Shown one piece after another: positions 54,216 through 63,371 of a DNA stretch of 64,000 nt; within the stretch, counting starts at the first letter, position 1, and each line of letters starts with the position of its first letter. A program made the position numbers and the translations under genes. Where the stretch lies: contig JBGSNA010000116.1 of NCBI GenBank assembly GCA_041739875.1, positions 1-64,000 on the forward strand, in the 5' to 3' direction. Below the pieces are notes generated by a model. It worked only from the letters and a program-made list of their open reading frames with translations. It made no database searches and was not told the DNA's origin. Source of the stretch: JBBSJZ01 sp041739875 (GTDB lineage Bacteria; Planctomycetota; Planctomycetia; Pirellulales; Pirellulaceae).

Positions 54216-56227
54216 GGCTCGATGATTCGGATAGTGGCGGTCGTGGACGAGAGAAAGACCGAGAGAGGCGGGGATTCTGGGGTAGGCTTTATTTTAGTTT
54301 CACCTTGGCTCCAGAGCGAATAGGTTCCGGGAGCGGCATTGGGTGTCACGGTCAAAACAATTGTGCCGTCGGTTTTATCGCCAGCAATAGTGATTTCGGG
54401 AGCGGTGACGCCCGGTGGCAAATCCTTGGGTCGAAGCGTGATGGGATCCGATCCCCCTTCGCGACGGTTGACGGTCACAGCAATTTGGAGCGTTTCCCCT
54501 TTTTTGACTTCGGCAATGGTCGACGACTCAGCCAATTGAGCTCCGATTCGCACGGTGACAGGAGCGACGTCTTTCTCCGAGACCGCAATCACGAGCTCAT
54601 CAGCGACTCGCAATCGAGTGAACTCGCGATTTCCGCCTTTGACGGCGGCAATCGTCACCGGAGTTGCTTGACGGATCGTGGCGTCATCCTCGCTATGACC
54701 AACCACTCGAATACTGGCAATCTCGCCCAGCACATCATCCGAGGCCATCAGCGTCAATTGAGTCTGGTTTTGATTCGCAGCGATGATCGCACGATCGCAC
54801 GTAACGCCTGGAGGTAATCCTTCCGCGGAAACACGAATCGGCCCCGACCATCCGTCACGTCGGACAGCCACCACACGAATCGTTTCCGTCCCGCCGCGCG
54901 CCAACCTCGATCCGTGCGGCCGCGATTGAGTCACGTCGTTGTGCGGAAAAGCACGATACGCAGCTAACTCGAACGTCGGCGACGGTTTGGCAATTCTCAG
55001 AACATACTGTTGGCGCAAGGCAATGGATTCACCCACATCCAGATCTTGAATCGTCAATCGATACGAAGCGGTGGCAGGAGCGACGAACAAGGCGACGGGA
55101 TCTTTCGTGGTCGTATTCAGCACACCATCGTTGACGCTGTGGCTGTCATCCGCTCGCACGACGTCGTGCAGCATCGTCACGCCGGCGTCGTTGACCTCAA
55201 TCCGCTGGACAAGGAACCTCGCATCTGTCGGTTCGCCAAGTCGTTGTGAAAACACTTCGATCGAATACTCTTCACCCTGATTCGCCTCGAATTCAAATGC
55301 GTTCTCTTCGTGCCCAGAAGCGAATGTCCAAGTCCCGTCAAAGGGCAATGCTATTTTCTGGACCGGCGACGCGACGCGCATCGCAGCTGAATCGCCATCG
55401 TCCAAAACAATCTCTCTCGGGGCAGTGAAAGATTCTGGGCCAACTTGGCGACCGGGGCACAACGGAAACGTCGATTGGCCATCGCGAATCGCAATCTGGT
55501 AAGGGTAATCGTCGCCGCTGCGATATAAATAATCATTGACAGCAATCACATAATCACCGGCATCAAGATTCTCAACGACAAGCATCGGGTCGACTTCATC
55601 GGCACCACGTGCCGACGCCAAGACGCGGCCATTTGGCGAGAGCAACTTCACTTGGCCAATCATTCGCGAATCCAATCGCTGGCAAAGTAACTCGATGCGA
55701 AGCGTTGAGCTTGTGCTGGCGCCGCTACCGTCAACGTGAACGGCGTAATAATCGTTCGCTGCTCCAGGCGAATTGCCGTGGACGATGGAGTTCATCGCGA
55801 CTGGCGTGGGCACGTTCACATCGTGGCTAACATTTGCTGGACGCACATTCGCAAACTCGCTGACCAAAAAGGCTCTTGGGTTCGAAACCCCGTGCCGACC
55901 GATCACGCGAGCGTCATAGCGTCCTGGCGGGACGTCCTTGTCGACTTGAACAACGAATTGTCCAAACGCGGGTGACGCTTCGCCGGGTTTTACTGTCGCG
56001 TGCAAACCTGAATGCGAAAAATGCATTCGATCCGCTTCTTCGAGGTGAGTTCCGAGGACGGACAACTCGATCGATGAACCGATTTGCGCCCCAGTTTGCG
56101 AGAGCGAACGCAATTCAGGTTCATTGAATTGGGCATGCGACGTCGCCGCGAAGAATACGGAAGAGAACACCGCGACGAACGCGGTGAAGAATGCACAGAC
56201 CTTCGGAAACAAGTGCGAACGTTTCAT
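54212..56227 (-). CDS. Exported PPC-domain protein of the DUF1501 operon
   Basis: A 671-residue protein with a signal peptide (FPKVCAFFTAFVAVFSSVFF). Residues 35-130 are an Ig-like domain (PELRSLSQTGAQIGSSIELS), 155-245 are a pre-peptidase C-terminal (PPC)-like domain (NDYYAVHVDGSG, MLVVENLDAGDYVIAVNDY), and 440-660 are further Ig-like repeats (TQLTLMASDDV, TLQIAVTVNRREGGSDPITL). No catalytic site is seen, so it is probably a binding or scaffold protein for the other three gene products. It starts 9 bases after the DUF1549/1553 stop. Confidence 0.85.
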   Translation of the reverse strand: MKRSHLFPKVCAFFTAFVAVFSSVFFAATSHAQFNEPELRSLSQTGAQIGSSIELSVLGTHLEEADRMHFSHSGLHATVKPGEASPAFGQFVVQVDKDVPPGRYDARVIGRHGVSNPRAFLVSEFANVRPANVSHDVNVPTPVAMNSIVHGNSPGAANDYYAVHVDGSGASTSSTLRIELLCQRLDSRMIGQVKLLSPNGRVLASARGADEVDPMLVVENLDAGDYVIAVNDYLYRSGDDYPYQIAIRDGQSTFPLCPGRQVGPESFTAPREIVLDDGDSAAMRVASPVQKIALPFDGTWTFASGHEENAFEFEANQGEEYSIEVFSQRLGEPTDARFLVQRIEVNDAGVTMLHDVVRADDSHSVNDGVLNTTTKDPVALFVAPATASYRLTIQDLDVGESIALRQQYVLRIAKPSPTFELAAYRAFPHNDVTQSRPHGSRLARGGTETIRVVAVRRDGWSGPIRVSAEGLPPGVTCDRAIIAANQNQTQLTLMASDDVLGEIASIRVVGHSEDDATIRQATPVTIAAVKGGNREFTRLRVADELVIAVSEKDVAPVTVRIGAQLAESSTIAEVKKGETLQIAVTVNRREGGSDPITLRPKDLPPGVTAPEITIAGDKTDGTIVLTVTPNAAPGTYSLWSQGETKIKPTPESPPLSVFLSSTTATIRIIEP

Positions 56228-56236
56228 GGAAATTCA

Positions 56237-58819
56237 TCAGTGATTAAAGAGAAACTCTTTCGAGTTCAGCAATGACCAAATCAAATCCTCGAAAGCTTCG
56301 CGTCGATTTGTCTTACTGCTCAGATGCGTGAGCATCGTCTTGAGCTCGTTTTCGTTAGGCGATCGGCTCAGCGACAAGCGATACAGTTGTGTCACCTTTT
56401 CGGCGTCCGAACGTGAATCGTCCGCAGCCAGCGTCGCGGCACGCCCGCTGTCTTCGGCAAGCTTCGTTTGCATCTGCTCCGAATTCAGCAGATGCAGACT
56501 CTGGGCCAAGTTGGCGTCTTGCGAGCGTTCGCACTCACATGCGGTGGCGGATTCGGGACGCCCAAAGACTTGCAGGAAATACGAATCGAAACTTGTATCC
56601 GGTAACGACACCGCACGCGTGCCTTGTGGCATTCCCGTGAATGCTGTGCGCGACAGCGTGACTTCGTCCACGGCATCAAGCAGCACTTCCGCAGCGAGTC
56701 GCTTGGGATAGAACCGCGAGTAACTTCGTCGATCGAGTAAGTTATCGTAGTTTGCATCACCCGAGAACGAATACGTGCGTGAAGCGGTGATCGTTCGAAT
56801 CAACTGCTTTAAATCGTACCCCGAATTCACAAAGTCTTCGGCGAGCGCATCCAGCAGACTTGGGTTGGACGGCGGGTTCGTCATTCGCATGTCGTCTTCG
56901 GGTTCGACAAGGCCGCGTCCGAGGAAATGCTTCCAGTAACGATTGACGACGGTGCGAGCAAAGAACGGATTCGACGGATCCGTCATCCATTCGGAGAGTG
57001 CGACTCGAGGATCGTCGTCGGCACGAATGGCGGCGTTCTCGGCATCGAGGCCCGCCGGTGCGAGGGCTTGCCCCGTTTTCGGATGCGGCGACGTCGCGCC
57101 GCCGACACGGGTGAACATGGCTTGCTCGATTGGATCGTGATCGGCCTTCTTGGTGACTGTCGTGAAGAACGCAGCTAATTGTGTATAGTCCGCCTGGCTC
57201 CATTTTTCATAGGGATGATGGTGACACCGCGCACATTGGATCCGTTGTCCCATGAATAACTGGGCGGCGTCCTCAACACGTTGGTTCGTATCAGGAACTT
57301 GCTGGTACCAAGCAACCGGTGGGTTGCTTGCGACTGTGCCCGACGCAGACAAAATCCGCTTCACAAATTCGTTATAGGGTCGGTTGTTGGCGAAACTTTC
57401 GCGAATCCAATCGTAAAACGCCAGCGTCGAAAACTGCAGCGGCCCACGCGACCTGCGATTCCTCAGAATCGTGTTCCATCGCCCGGCGAAATAGTCTGCA
57501 TATCCAGGAGTCTCGAGTAGCCGATCCACAAGCGTGATCCGCTTTGTCGATGACGTATCCGCATCGAACGATTCGACTTCTTCGAGCGTCGGCAATCGGC
57601 CTGCGATATCCAGACACGCACGACGGAGAAACGTGGCATCATCGCAAGCGGATGACGGCGGAATGCCGAGCGATTGAAGTTTGGCGAACACATACGTATC
57701 CACCACATTGCTAGGCTCTGGGAACACGAGCGGTTGCTGCGTCACACGAGGCACGTCAGCGGTGAACACGGTCACGTGGCCTTGATACCGCGCCATAATC
57801 GACACGTCGCCAATCGCATCATGGATTTGCACCAAACCGCGAGCTGTCACGTCCGCCATCGCGGTATCGTTCGATTCGAAAACGGCAGCCGAAGTAACGT
57901 CTTCGGTGCTACCGTCCTGGCGAGTTGCGATGACGGCGAGTTGTTGTGTCGACGTCGCCGCAAGTCGTCGTGTACCGGGAATGACGTCGATCGAGACAAC
58001 CTTTTGTGCGCTGTCGTCGCCATAAGGCATGCCTTGCGCGATCCATCGACGAAGTTGTCTGTACTCGTCCGTGTCCATCTCCAGTCGCTGGCCGCCGCCG
58101 TGCGGTGACGCGTTGATCGCTTTCGTCAACAGCAGACTTTGGTCAGGAACCGCCGGCGACACGCGACGCGACCGAGATTCACCAATCAAATGTTCATAGT
58201 CCTCGCGCGGTTCGAAACCAAGGAGCGACAGTTTGAAACCGTTTTGGCCAGCCGCTTTGCCGTGGCATCCGCCGCTGTTACAACCAAGTTTCGTAAAAAT
58301 CGGAACGATCCGATGCGGAAAACTCAGTGGTGGCTCGCTTCCGATCCCCGAGACCGTCAATTGCATGGTGGCCGGTTCGCATTCCACTTGCAGTTCGACG
58401 TCCGTCGATTGCGGCTTCGCAATAATCGTCACCGTGCCATCGGCGATCGGAGTCACTTGTCCGGTGCTTGAAATGTTGACAATGCCTAGCGGTTCGGCAC
58501 GAATGTCTGCCGAATGCGTCACGTCGCGAATCGAACGGCTCCTGGCGATCGCAGTATTTTCGCTGGTGGCGTTTTCAACGCTTCTGGCTTCGTCAACGCT
58601 CGTGGCTTTATCAACGCTCGTGGCTTTATCGACGCTGGTTTCACCGCGCGAGATCACAAGTTGCAAGCGTGCGTCGCCGCCGATCAAGTGCACCGCATCC
58701 GAGTGATTGTCAAAGCGAAGTGCGTCACCCGCTGTTGCGATCGCAACCGATGGGACGAAGCATCCCAGATGCAACCCCAAGCACAACGTGACCCACGCAA
58801 ACAAACGCGGCGACATCAA
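56237..58819 (-). CDS. DUF1549/DUF1553 (PSD1-type) protein with CxxxCH and CxxCH motifs
   Basis: An 860-residue exported planctomycete protein. After the signal peptide comes a hexapeptide repeat of TSVDKA type (residues 61-90), a BIG2-like domain, then the PSCyt2/PSD1 region: GCNSGGCHGKAAGQNGFKLSL, a domain in which CNSGGCH could bind heme or metal, DUF1549 (LQSLGIPPSSACDDATFLRRACLDIAGRLPT) with the CARCHHHPYEKW motif, and DUF1553 (NPFFARTVVNRYWKHFLGRG through LLNSKEFLFNH). Family function is unknown, but genes of this set are usually associated with polysaccharide/sulfated glycan use. It overlaps the DUF1501 stop by ATGA. Confidence 0.94.
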   Translation of the reverse strand: MMSPRLFAWVTLCLGLHLGCFVPSVAIATAGDALRFDNHSDAVHLIGGDARLQLVISRGETSVDKATSVDKATSVDEARSVENATSENTAIARSRSIRDVTHSADIRAEPLGIVNISSTGQVTPIADGTVTIIAKPQSTDVELQVECEPATMQLTVSGIGSEPPLSFPHRIVPIFTKLGCNSGGCHGKAAGQNGFKLSLLGFEPREDYEHLIGESRSRRVSPAVPDQSLLLTKAINASPHGGGQRLEMDTDEYRQLRRWIAQGMPYGDDSAQKVVSIDVIPGTRRLAATSTQQLAVIATRQDGSTEDVTSAAVFESNDTAMADVTARGLVQIHDAIGDVSIMARYQGHVTVFTADVPRVTQQPLVFPEPSNVVDTYVFAKLQSLGIPPSSACDDATFLRRACLDIAGRLPTLEEVESFDADTSSTKRITLVDRLLETPGYADYFAGRWNTILRNRRSRGPLQFSTLAFYDWIRESFANNRPYNEFVKRILSASGTVASNPPVAWYQQVPDTNQRVEDAAQLFMGQRIQCARCHHHPYEKWSQADYTQLAAFFTTVTKKADHDPIEQAMFTRVGGATSPHPKTGQALAPAGLDAENAAIRADDDPRVALSEWMTDPSNPFFARTVVNRYWKHFLGRGLVEPEDDMRMTNPPSNPSLLDALAEDFVNSGYDLKQLIRTITASRTYSFSGDANYDNLLDRRSYSRFYPKRLAAEVLLDAVDEVTLSRTAFTGMPQGTRAVSLPDTSFDSYFLQVFGRPESATACECERSQDANLAQSLHLLNSEQMQTKLAEDSGRAATLAADDSRSDAEKVTQLYRLSLSRSPNENELKTMLTHLSSKTNRREAFEDLIWSLLNSKEFLFNH
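58550..58639. repeat. 18-bp degenerate tandem repeat inside the DUF1549/1553 gene
   Basis: Five copies of an 18-base unit encode TSVDKA, TSVDKA, TSVDEA, RSVENA and TSENTA, residues 61-90 of the encoded protein. Identical copies at the start-proximal end and divergence further on indicate recent duplication. The unit keeps the reading frame. Confidence 0.8.
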
Positions 58820-60174
58820 ATCAACTCACGAATCGGTTGGTGATCCACCAAATATTGCGGGCGGCCGGTCGGGTCCGCCAACGTCGTGGATGAAGTATCG
58901 ATTCCCAGGTTGTGATACAACGTCGCCACGATTTCCTGCATATGCACAGGCCGATCGGCGGCTTCTTCACCGAGTCGATTCGTGGATCCGATGACTTGAC
59001 CAGTTCGCATACCGCCACCCGCTAGATACGCACAGCTGACATTGGTCCAGTGGTCACGGCCCGCTTGCGGATTGATCTTGGGAGTTCGACCGAACTCGCC
59101 CCAGACGACAACGGTAACGTCGTCCAACATCCCGCGAGTATCCAAATCTTCGATCAACGCGCTGAGACATTGATCGAGCTTGCCGCCGTGATCGCGAACG
59201 AGATCAAAGTTCGCCGAGTGGCTGTCCCAGCGACCGAAACTTAAACTCACAGCGCGAGCACCAGCTTCGATCAATCGACGCGCGACAAGCAGTTGGTCAT
59301 TGCACGTCGGCGACCCGTCGTACTGGTAATTGTAGGGCTTGCCGTCACCGTATCGCTCGACAACGCGTGGGTCTTCCTTGCTCAAGTCCAACGCGTCGAC
59401 AAGTTTGCTGCTCGTGAGAACATCGAGTGCACGTTGGCCGAACTCATCCATGCCTTGCATCGTGCCGCTGGTGTCAATATCGCGCCGCAATGTATCAATT
59501 TGTGAAAGCAGGCTGCGGCGGTCCCCCAATCGCTCAAGCGTGATTCCGTTGAGCGTCATGTTTTTCATGCCAGGCCCATCGGGTTTGAACGGCGAATGGG
59601 CAGCGCCAAGAAAACCAGACGAACCCGAATCGCTCCACGGGACGTGCTTCGTTGGCGCCGCAAGTCCAATGTTGGGCGGCACCGACGCGTCGACTGGGCC
59701 AAACAGCTTTGCGATAGCCGCGCCAATCGCTGGCCGACCACCAACATTTTTCAACTCGTTCGGCCGCCAGCCACTCATGCACTGCACCGCATCGTGCCCG
59801 CCGCTGCATCCGACAACACTGCGAATGATCGCCGCCTTGTCCATCATCGCGGCAAGCTTCGGGAACACTTCACAGATTTGGATTCCAGCGACGTTCGTAT
59901 TGATCGCACGGAACTCGCCGCGAACTTCGCTCGGCGCTTCGCTCTTGATGTCCCACATGTCTTGGTGCGGGGGACCACCAGCAAGAAATATATTGATGAC
60001 GGATTTGTGCGCGTGCTTGGTGCTCGGTGTGGCAACAGCACTTGCCGCCTCCGACCTCAGGATGTCCGCGAGCGACAATCCGCCCGCACCCATCGAGAGC
60101 CCTCCAATTTTCAAGAAGCTGCGCCGGGATACGCCGTCACAGTATCGCGTTCGAGGTCCACGGATCGACAACAT
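58816..60174 (-). CDS. DUF1501 protein (Tat-exported, sulfatase-like fold)
   Basis: A 452-residue protein. A Tat motif (SRRSFLKIGGLSMGAGGL) precedes the DUF1501 domain: INIFLAGGPPHQDMWDIK, AAIIRSVVGCSGGHDAVQC, VSLSFGRWDSHSANFDLV, and VVVWGEFGRTPKINPQAGRDH. The fold is related to alkaline phosphatase/sulfatase, but a formylglycine motif is absent; the GRDHW site is the likely metal-binding part. It heads the four-gene minus-strand operon (DUF1501, DUF1549/1553, PPC, cytochrome/WD40). Function unproven. Confidence 0.95.
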   Translation of the reverse strand: MLSIRGPRTRYCDGVSRRSFLKIGGLSMGAGGLSLADILRSEAASAVATPSTKHAHKSVINIFLAGGPPHQDMWDIKSEAPSEVRGEFRAINTNVAGIQICEVFPKLAAMMDKAAIIRSVVGCSGGHDAVQCMSGWRPNELKNVGGRPAIGAAIAKLFGPVDASVPPNIGLAAPTKHVPWSDSGSSGFLGAAHSPFKPDGPGMKNMTLNGITLERLGDRRSLLSQIDTLRRDIDTSGTMQGMDEFGQRALDVLTSSKLVDALDLSKEDPRVVERYGDGKPYNYQYDGSPTCNDQLLVARRLIEAGARAVSLSFGRWDSHSANFDLVRDHGGKLDQCLSALIEDLDTRGMLDDVTVVVWGEFGRTPKINPQAGRDHWTNVSCAYLAGGGMRTGQVIGSTNRLGEEAADRPVHMQEIVATLYHNLGIDTSSTTLADPTGRPQYLVDHQPIRELI

Positions 60175-60404
60175 ATCGGGGACGCCTAATGTTGAGTGGG
60201 GTGGGATGAATCAGGCAGGACCAGCCTGTGGAGTCATTCGCGGGACGAACAACCAAGCTGGTGGAGGATCGCCCAGGGCGAGCGATCCCGCTCCATCGTA
60301 ACCGATCTGCGTAGCCCCAGGCAACTTTAACTTGGCCACAAAGGGTCCATTTTTCCCAAAGAGGCTGCCAAGCTAGGTAGGCGTGCCGTTTCGCTAACCA
60401 CTCT

Positions 60405-60998
60405 TTACCGAATAAATAGCTGAATTTGCCCGGACGCAGGACGTTCCATCACGGCCTCGTCAAACGTCGGCGGACCGAGCGTTCCTCGGGCATCATTCGA
60501 AAAACCGTAACGCTCAAGCGGAATCCCGATCGCGTTGCGGTTCAGCATGGAGTCCGAATTTTCGTCGTGGAAAACGGCAATTGCAAACTTCTTTGGCAAA
60601 TCACTCGCTCGATAGATGAATGTGCTCATTCCCTCTTTAATCGCAGCTTGTGTTCTCGAGACTGCTTGGGTCGGGTCGTTAAAGGAACCTTTGTCGGTAT
60701 AAATCGCCAACATCATCACCCCCGTCTCATTGGCCGCCCCGGTGACAGTGAACGTCAACGCTTCGTTTTCTGGAATTTCCCCAACAACCGACTCAACCAT
60801 TGCCTGCCTGCCGCCACCTTGAATCGACCTCGCATCGGGAAACCGCGGTGGCTCAAAACGATTTTGCTGATACGCAAGAACAGCCGCACCCGCAAGCAAG
60901 ATGCCACCCATCACCAATAAAATGACTCCAAGGTGGTTGTCTCGCCAAATGGTTCGCTGCCGCTCCCACTGCGACACATTTTGTGGTGTTTCTAGCAT
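60405..60998 (-). CDS. DUF2141 membrane-anchored protein
   Basis: A 197-residue protein with a cytoplasmic N-terminus (WERQRTIWRDNH), one membrane helix (GVILLVMGGILLAGAAVLAY, residues 24-43) and an external beta-sandwich of the DUF2141 type (NETGVMMLAIYTDKGSFNDP, FAIAVFHDENSDSMLNRNAIGIPLERYGFS). The conserved DxNSDxxLxxNxxGxPxExYGFS element is present. It lies upstream of the DUF1501 operon on the same strand, 230 bases away, with divergent ABC exporter genes on its other side. Function unknown. Confidence 0.9.
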   Translation of the reverse strand: MLETPQNVSQWERQRTIWRDNHLGVILLVMGGILLAGAAVLAYQQNRFEPPRFPDARSIQGGGRQAMVESVVGEIPENEALTFTVTGAANETGVMMLAIYTDKGSFNDPTQAVSRTQAAIKEGMSTFIYRASDLPKKFAIAVFHDENSDSMLNRNAIGIPLERYGFSNDARGTLGPPTFDEAVMERPASGQIQLFIR

Positions 60999-61198
60999 TC
61001 AGGGCTTCTTCAGACGCGTTGGAAAATATTGAGCTCATAAAGCAAGCTCAAATCACAGACAAGTGCAAAACTGGGTCGCATGGGCAAATCAGGGAAGTTC
61101 ACGAACAAGTCTCGACCTATCCAGGATTTTACAGTATTCCACAAACCAGTGTCTTGGAACCCGATCGTGCAACCCATTGCTTGAAATAGCTTAGCGAA

Positions 61199-62140
61199 GT
61201 GATAGCGACTGTGCCCACCGCGATGGAGATAAGCGACTTGCGAAAGACGTTCGGGTCGCTCGTTGCACTTCGCGGTGTGTCGCTCGAGCTTGGCAAGGGG
61301 GAACGACTTGCATTGCTCGGCCCCAATGGAGCGGGCAAAACCACTTTGATTCGATGCTTGTCCGGTCGAACTCGGCCAGACGGCGGCACGATCACGCTTG
61401 ACGGCCAAGAGATCAACGAGCACGGAGCACGTGACACGCTCGGTTTAGTGCCTCAAGAAATCGCAATCTATACAGACCTGACGACGCGAGAGAACCTAGA
61501 CGCGTTCGGTCGCTTCCATGGCCTACGCGGTCGCGAACTGAAGTCTCGTGTCGATTGGGCACTCCAGTGGACTGGGTTGGCGGATCGAGCCAAGCATCTC
61601 GTCGGCAGCTTCTCCGGTGGGATGAAGCGCCGCGTGAATCTTGCGTGTGGCGTCCTGCACTCGCCCAGCGTCCTGTTGCTGGACGAGCCGACGGTTGGCG
61701 TGGATCCCCAAAGTCGCGAACGCATCTTTGTGATGCTCGACGAATTGAGCCAACTCGGTACATCGATCTTGCTTACCACACACCATTTGGACGAAGCCCA
61801 ACAGCGCTGTGACCGAATCGTGATCGTCGACAAAGGCTCAGTCGTTGCCAACGGAACGATCGGCGAACTCGTCGAACAAACTGTTGGCCGATCCCGACTC
61901 GTGACGCTAACGATCGATCGACCGCTTGCCGCGCCGATCGATCTCGATGGTTCTGTGCACCAGATCGGTGAGGCCGGCGACAAACTAGTGACGGCAAGGA
62001 TTGATGATGTGGTGGCGCAGTTGCCTGTGTTGCTCGAGTCGCTTCGGCGAGCTGGCTACGGCGTCGCGGATATCGACGTCAGCTCACCGTCGCTGCATCA
62101 CGTGTTCCTTCATCTGACCGGCCGCGAACTGAGAGACTAG
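61199..62140 (+). CDS. ABC transporter ATP-binding protein (ABC-2 type exporter)
   Basis: A 313-residue ATPase. Walker A is GPNGAGKTT (residues 41-49), the Q-loop LVPQEIAIY, signature SFSGGMKRR, Walker B VLLLDEPTVGVDP and H-loop TTHHLDEAQQ. The C-terminal 90 residues are the regulatory tail seen in ABC-2-type exporters. The start is GTG 61199 (an ATG at 61223 is possible). The permease follows 7 bases after the stop. Substrate unknown; it probably exports a drug, lipid or polysaccharide. Confidence 0.93.
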   Translation: MIATVPTAMEISDLRKTFGSLVALRGVSLELGKGERLALLGPNGAGKTTLIRCLSGRTRPDGGTITLDGQEINEHGARDTLGLVPQEIAIYTDLTTRENLDAFGRFHGLRGRELKSRVDWALQWTGLADRAKHLVGSFSGGMKRRVNLACGVLHSPSVLLLDEPTVGVDPQSRERIFVMLDELSQLGTSILLTTHHLDEAQQRCDRIVIVDKGSVVANGTIGELVEQTVGRSRLVTLTIDRPLAAPIDLDGSVHQIGEAGDKLVTARIDDVVAQLPVLLESLRRAGYGVADIDVSSPSLHHVFLHLTGRELRD

Positions 62141-62147
62141 CACGACC

Positions 62148-63371
62148 GTGATGATCTGGACTGTATTGCAAGTGAACGCACGCCGCTTGATGCACAATCG
62201 CATCGAGATGATGCTGACGTTCGTCGTCCCGATTGCCTTCTTCAGTATCTTTGCGGTGATCTTTGGCGGCGGAATCGGCAACTCGACAACGCCCAAGATC
62301 AACGTCGTTGTTGTGAACGAGACGTCGTCGCAAGCAGCCGACAAGCTCATCGAAAGCTTGCAAGAGAGCCCCGGCTTGCGATTCAAACGCGATCCAAGTG
62401 AACCGCTGTCCCGAAAGGATGCGAGCCAACTCGTTCGACACGGTGTCGTCACGATGGCGATCATCTTGAAGGGCGATGACAACGAGATCCAGGCGGACTT
62501 GCTCGCCGACGCCTCCAATCAAGTCGCTGGCCAAGTCGCGACGGCACTCGTCAGCCGAGCGTTGATGATCCAGCAAGCAGAACAAAAGCAGCTTCAAAAT
62601 CAAGACTTGGCCGACTCACTCGCATTGAACGCAGCGACCCTGCCGGATGCCGACAAAAACACGTCGTCCACGATTGATACGGATTCGAGTGCACTGCAAC
62701 CTCCGGTCACGATGATTGCGGCACAACCTCCAGTCACGATGATTGATGTGATGGGTGACGGGAAAACGAACCCAGTCGTCAGCATGTATGCGGCGGGTAT
62801 CGCAGTGATGTTCCTGTTGTTTGGCGCGACGGGCGGTGGCGGTGCGTTGCTCGAAGAACGCGAGAGCCTCACGCTCGATCGGCTCTTGTCGACCCGACTT
62901 TCGATGGACGAACTCTTGCTCGGAAAATGGTTCTACCTTACCGCTGTCGGGATCGTCCAAGTCAGCGTGATGTTTCTGTGGGGCCAAATCGTTTTTGGCA
63001 TCGACTTGCTGAATCATCTTGACGGTTTTCTCATGATGACCGTTGTCACCGCGTCCGCCGCAGCCGCCTTTGGGCTATGCCTGGCTACGATTTGCAAAAC
63101 ACGCGGACAACTCAACGGGCTGTCAGTAATCGTGGTGCTCGCGATGAGTGCACTAGGCGGTTCGATGGTACCGCGTTATGTCATGAGCGACGGCATGCGA
63201 GAAGCTGGGCTGTGGACCTTCAACGCCTGGGCACTGGACGGCTACGACAAAGTGTTCTGGCGAGAACTGCCTGTTGGAACCCTCTGGCCACAATTGACCG
63301 TGCTGATGCTGAGCGGCGCCGTGTTCCTCGTGGTTGCACGGATTCTTGCCATCCGCTGGGAAACCGACTGA
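62148..63371 (+). CDS. ABC-2 type permease
   Basis: A 407-residue membrane protein; start GTG 62148 next to ATG 62151. One N-terminal helix (MLTFVVPIAFFSIFAVIFGG) precedes an external domain of 180 residues with an imperfect 27-bp duplication (QPPVTMIAAQPPVTMID). A block of five helices follows (VSMYAAGIAVMFLLFGATGG, AVGIVQVSVMFLWGQIVFGI, FLMMTVVTASAAAAFGLCL, LSVIVVLAMSALGGSMVP, LTVLMLSGAVFLVVARI). The ABC2 signature ERESLTLDRLLSTRLSMDELLLGKW lies between them. It works with the ATPase upstream. Confidence 0.92.
   Translation: MMIWTVLQVNARRLMHNRIEMMLTFVVPIAFFSIFAVIFGGGIGNSTTPKINVVVVNETSSQAADKLIESLQESPGLRFKRDPSEPLSRKDASQLVRHGVVTMAIILKGDDNEIQADLLADASNQVAGQVATALVSRALMIQQAEQKQLQNQDLADSLALNAATLPDADKNTSSTIDTDSSALQPPVTMIAAQPPVTMIDVMGDGKTNPVVSMYAAGIAVMFLLFGATGGGGALLEERESLTLDRLLSTRLSMDELLLGKWFYLTAVGIVQVSVMFLWGQIVFGIDLLNHLDGFLMMTVVTASAAAAFGLCLATICKTRGQLNGLSVIVVLAMSALGGSMVPRYVMSDGMREAGLWTFNAWALDGYDKVFWRELPVGTLWPQLTVLMLSGAVFLVVARILAIRWETD

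Noticed and set aside
55881..55897. TTCGAAACCCC-like stretch as a tRNA T-loop
   Set aside because: It lies within the PPC-protein coding frame and no cloverleaf can be formed around it.
59339..60301. A 320-residue plus-strand open frame over the DUF1501 gene
   Set aside because: No family similarity or signal; the minus strand encodes a complete DUF1501 protein with Tat motif, so this is a shadow.
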